Positions 61,223 to 64,000 of a stretch of DNA of 64,000 bases are shown here, one piece after another. This stretch comes from Acidobacteriota bacterium. GTDB lineage: Bacteria > Acidobacteriota > Terriglobia > Terriglobales > Acidobacteriaceae. Both the position numbers and the translations under genes were made by a program. Below the pieces are notes generated by a model that was not told the DNA's origin, ran no database searches, and worked only from the letters and a program-made list of their open reading frames with translations. Numbering within the stretch: the first letter of the stretch is position 1; each line of letters opens with the position of its first letter. The DNA lies in assembly GCA_021778845.1 (NCBI GenBank), contig JAJYBU010000012.1, positions 38,867 to 102,866 on the forward strand, given 5' to 3'.

Positions 61223-61969
61223 ATGCAAAAAGGACCAAAGATTGCCCTCGCGGCCACAGTGGTCATGGTGTCGCTCGTAGGACTTCGCATAGCCCTCATC
61301 TATCGCGCCAACCACGAAGACGTCCCCGTCAAGAAAGACCCCTACGCCGACATCAAGGTCGATCCCGACGACAACGTCTTCCTCAAGAAAGAGCGTCCCG
61401 ACACCCTCGCCGACCAGCGCGCCTTCATCGGCCACACCCTCTGGGTCAGTGCCGGCGGCCAGCTCGACTACTACCTCGACAAAGGCAATCACGTCGACTA
61501 CGCCCACCCCGCCGGCACCCTCCTCGGCGCCACGCCGCTGCTCATCAAAGGTGTCTTTGAGCAGAAGGCCCCCGCCACCGGCCCCGCCGTCTTCCGCATC
61601 CCCGCCGGACAGCGCCACGTCCTGCTGGCCTTCACCATGCCCGCCTCCACCGACCCCAATACCCTCTACGCCACCCCCGTCGGCGACTACGACAACGGCT
61701 CCTACACCTTCGTCAATGACCAGGTCTTCTTCTATGACGATCCCCACCAGCTCTACAGCTACTGGGGCCCGGCCATCTGGTCAGACATCGACAAGCACCA
61801 GGCCGTCCTCGGCATGAGCGAGAACCAGGTCATGCTCGCCCTCGGCCAGGTCATGAAGCCCGACTCCGACAACACCGGCGACCGCACCGTCACCTACGAC
61901 AACCTCGGCCACCCGGTCACCATCACCTTCGTCCACAACAAGGCCGTCACCATCACCCCAAGCAAGTAG
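61223..61969 (+). CDS. Conserved membrane-anchored protein, unknown
   Basis: 248 residues. One N-terminal transmembrane helix (ALAATVVMVSLVGLRIALIY) acts as an anchor, and the remainder is probably periplasmic. The C-terminal 50 residues (HQAVLGMSENQVMLALGQ ... RTVTYDN) resemble a SmpA/BamE-like beta domain, though this is a weak call. GCAGGAGG precedes ATG 61223. It converges on ppc across a 248-bp repeat-bordered gap. Confidence 0.68.
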   Translation: MQKGPKIALAATVVMVSLVGLRIALIYRANHEDVPVKKDPYADIKVDPDDNVFLKKERPDTLADQRAFIGHTLWVSAGGQLDYYLDKGNHVDYAHPAGTLLGATPLLIKGVFEQKAPATGPAVFRIPAGQRHVLLAFTMPASTDPNTLYATPVGDYDNGSYTFVNDQVFFYDDPHQLYSYWGPAIWSDIDKHQAVLGMSENQVMLALGQVMKPDSDNTGDRTVTYDNLGHPVTITFVHNKAVTITPSK

Positions 61970-61971
61970 CC

Positions 61972-62191
61972 AGTTGTCAGTTCTCAGTGCGTAGCTCTCA
62001 GTTGTGAGTGCTCAGTGCCAGTCGTTCGTCGCAGAACATCTCTCCCATGCGTACCCAGCCAACGTGCTGTCATCTCGACCGGAGCCAAACAGCTCTATCG
62101 TTTGGCGCAGCGGAGAGACCTGCAGTTTGCTCGCATTGCCAGCGCCGCACCGTTCACACAGCACGCCCCCGCCAACTGAGAACTGACAACT
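61972..62191. repeat. 17-bp perfect inverted repeat bordering a gene-free gap
   Basis: AGTTGTCAGTTCTCAGT (61972-61988) is the exact reverse complement of 62175-62191. More AACTGAGA words follow on the right to 62206. The enclosed 186 bp hold no gene. The 13-mer AACTGAGAACTGA (62174-62186) is shared with 3988-4000. Confidence 0.75.
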
Positions 62192-62217
62192 GAGAACTGA
62201 GAACTGACACCCGCCCC

Positions 62218-64000
62218 TCAGCCCGTATTCCTCAACCCCGCGCTGATCCCATTGATCGTCGCCGTAATCGCGCGGTCGAGTTCCTCACCGCTCTCGCCCG
62301 CGCGTTTCCTTCGCAGCAGCTCCAACTGCAACAGGCTCATCGGGTCCACATACGGATTCCGCAGCCGGATCGACCGCGCCAGCACCGGATTCTTCTCCAG
62401 CAGCACCGTCTGCTCCGCCACCGCCAGCACCATCCGCCGCGTCCGGTTGAACTCCGTCTCCAGCATCGTAAACACGCGCTCCCGCAGCCCCGCATCCTCC
62501 ACCAGCATCGAGTACTGGCGCGCAATCCCGAAGTCCGCCTTGGCCATTGCGATCTCGACATTCTGCAGAATGTCGAGGAACAGCGGCAGCCCCCGCGCCA
62601 TCTCCTGCAGCAGCGCCAGCCCATCCCCATGTGTCTCCGCAAACCGCTCCAGCGCATAGCCCACGCCAAAGTACGCCGGCACCACATGCCGCGACTGCAT
62701 CCACCCAAACACCCACGGAATCGCCCGCAGATCGGCCAGGCTTCGCTTCCCTCCCCCGGCTGCGCTCGCGTCCGCACGCTTCGCCGGCCGCGAACCGATC
62801 CTCGCATGCTCCAGCTCCGCCACCGGCGTCGCCTGCTCGAAGTACGTATACACCTCCGGGTCGTCCATCAGATACTGCGTATAGAACGCAAACGAGGTCG
62901 CCGAAAGCTCGTCCATGGCAGCCTCCCACTCCGGCAGAATCTCACCCGTCAGCACCGGCTTCACGCCCGGCCGCACCTCCGGCCGCGCCAGCGCATCCAG
63001 CGACGCGGCAATCATCAGCTCCAGGTTCCGCTCCGCCAGCACCACATCCGAATACTTCCAGTTCAGCACCTCACCCTGCTCGGTAATCCGCAGCTCGCCC
63101 GTAAAACTATTCAGCGGCTGCGCAAAGATCGCTCCATGCGTCGGCCCGCCGCCGCGCCCCACCGTCCCCCCTCGCCCATGGAACAGCCGCAGCGTCACGC
63201 CGCACTCCCTCGCCACTTCATGCAACGCCCTGTGAGCCTTCCATATCTCCCACGTGCTCGTAATCATGCCCCCGTCTTTATTCGAGTCCGAGTAGCCCAG
63301 CATCATCTCCTGCCGTCCCCCCCACGCCCTCAGCAGCGGAGCGTACGCCTCGTTGGTCCACAACGCGCGGCACACCTCCGGCGCATTCCGCAGGTCCTCG
63401 ATCGACTCAAACAGCAGCACCGGCTGTAGCCCCGGATCATGCTCCCCGCTCGTGCTCCGTCCGCCCTCCACCGCAACCCCGCCCAGCCGCGCCAGCTCCA
63501 CCACTGTCAGCGCATCCTCCACCGACGTTGCACCCGACACCACATACTGCGTAATCGTCGCCGGCAGACTCCGCTTCAACTCCGCAATCGCGCGAAACGT
63601 ATCCAGCACCTCCTGCGTCTGCTCCGAGATCCCCATCGATTCCACCGCAGTTCCCGCAATCTCCCGTGCTTTATGCCTCCGCTCCGATATATCTGCCGTT
63701 GATTCCACTGCCGCATGCTTCAACTTTGCCCGCAACTCCACCAGCGCCACCGCATCCACCCGCGCATGCTGCCGGATATCCAGCGTCTGCAAGTGCAGCC
63801 CAAACGTCCGCACGCTCAGCAGCAGCGGATCGACGAACCGCTCCGCCAACCGCTTCCCGCGGTTCTCCGCCATCGACTCATGCAGCAGCGTCAGGTCCTC
63901 CAGAAACTCCGCCGCCGCCTCATAGCGCGGCAGCGTCGCCGCCAGCGGCAGCGCCAGGTTCCGGTGCATCGTCACCGCCGGAGCTCCGCCCAGCCGCAGC
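62218..64000 (-). CDS. ppc: Phosphoenolpyruvate carboxylase, C-terminal part
   Basis: About 594 residues of the enzyme are visible; the gene runs off the right edge, so its start is outside the window. Active-site segments: GYSDSNKDGG, then FHGRGGTVGRGGGPTH with the mobile Gly-rich loop, then QGEVLNWKYSD, and the C-terminal SAGLRNTG ending in the conserved Gly. PEPC makes oxaloacetate from PEP and bicarbonate. An internal ATG at 63975 is not the true start because the frame stays open to the edge. Confidence 0.97.
   Translation of the reverse strand, partial: LRLGGAPAVTMHRNLALPLAATLPRYEAAAEFLEDLTLLHESMAENRGKRLAERFVDPLLLSVRTFGLHLQTLDIRQHARVDAVALVELRAKLKHAAVESTADISERRHKAREIAGTAVESMGISEQTQEVLDTFRAIAELKRSLPATITQYVVSGATSVEDALTVVELARLGGVAVEGGRSTSGEHDPGLQPVLLFESIEDLRNAPEVCRALWTNEAYAPLLRAWGGRQEMMLGYSDSNKDGGMITSTWEIWKAHRALHEVARECGVTLRLFHGRGGTVGRGGGPTHGAIFAQPLNSFTGELRITEQGEVLNWKYSDVVLAERNLELMIAASLDALARPEVRPGVKPVLTGEILPEWEAAMDELSATSFAFYTQYLMDDPEVYTYFEQATPVAELEHARIGSRPAKRADASAAGGGKRSLADLRAIPWVFGWMQSRHVVPAYFGVGYALERFAETHGDGLALLQEMARGLPLFLDILQNVEIAMAKADFGIARQYSMLVEDAGLRERVFTMLETEFNRTRRMVLAVAEQTVLLEKNPVLARSIRLRNPYVDPMSLLQLELLRRKRAGESGEELDRAITATINGISAGLRNTG

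Noticed and set aside
61970..62217. Gap bounded by inverted repeats as an insertion sequence or MITE
   Set aside because: No target-site duplication was seen. The arms are low-complexity words also found elsewhere, so a transposon reading is not supported.
52113..64000. Possible genomic island because of the hicBA insertion
   Set aside because: Apart from the 477-bp hicBA unit, genes are housekeeping (ruvB, murQ, ppc) with uniform composition, and no integrase or phage gene is present.

Overview
The window looks like a chromosomal segment of a soil Acidobacteriota bacterium, probably family Acidobacteriaceae (order Terriglobales). The evidence is high GC with strongly C/G-biased third codon positions, a VWFA-related Acidobacterial-type secreted protein, a TonB-dependent receptor with an N-terminal carboxypeptidase-regulatory-like domain, and a DUF5715 M15-like protein. 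The envelope is Gram-negative (LptD, TonB receptor, lipoproteins). Species cannot be named from the sequence alone.

Region 1-14 kb: small housekeeping genes (GDCCVxC protein, RidA, MsrB, L28, tRNA-Val, a PgsA-like enzyme), then an Isc-type Fe-S assembly locus (iscR, iscS, iscU, iscA). Its chaperone genes are split off: hscB lies at 8.4 kb and hscA at 11.0 kb. The gaps hold a HicAB toxin-antitoxin pair, a DUF6624 protein, a subclass B3 metallo-beta-lactamase, and a coupled VOC/DinB pair. lipA, itself an Fe-S enzyme, follows.

Region 14-31 kb: envelope and redox genes. These are a SurA-like lipoprotein with a cytochrome c and a membrane protein, serA, a DsbA-like lipoprotein, a REP-associated transposase (RAYT) bracketed by inverted REP sequences, lptD, an RDD membrane protein, a second cytochrome c, an M15-like protein, a large lipoprotein of unknown function, gatB and a formate/nitrite-type channel.

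Region 31-46 kb: mfd, a DUF885 peptidase-like protein, an aldo/keto reductase, galU, fhs, an MFS carrier, a GAF-GGDEF protein, moaA and an FmdB-type zinc ribbon. Region 46-55 kb: secreted glycosidases (GH79-like, GH27), a Cys/His/Met-rich secreted protein next to a TonB receptor, and a three-gene operon (small VDPGSG membrane protein, kinase-like/methyltransferase fusion, membrane sulfatase-like enzyme) that is probably for envelope glycan or lipid modification.

Region 55-64 kb: the VWFA protein, ruvB, a hicBA module inserted exactly at the ruvB 3' end and flanked by a 98-bp duplication of that end, murQ, an MFS exporter, a conserved unknown, and the C-terminal part of ppc running off the window.

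The most interesting signals are the ruvB-end duplication around hicBA, the RAYT/REP unit with a changed HUH motif, the three-gene envelope operon, and families of short intergenic repeats (serial 3-nt-loop hairpins, and inverted word-like repeats at convergent gene junctions). No CRISPR array, rRNA or prophage was seen.
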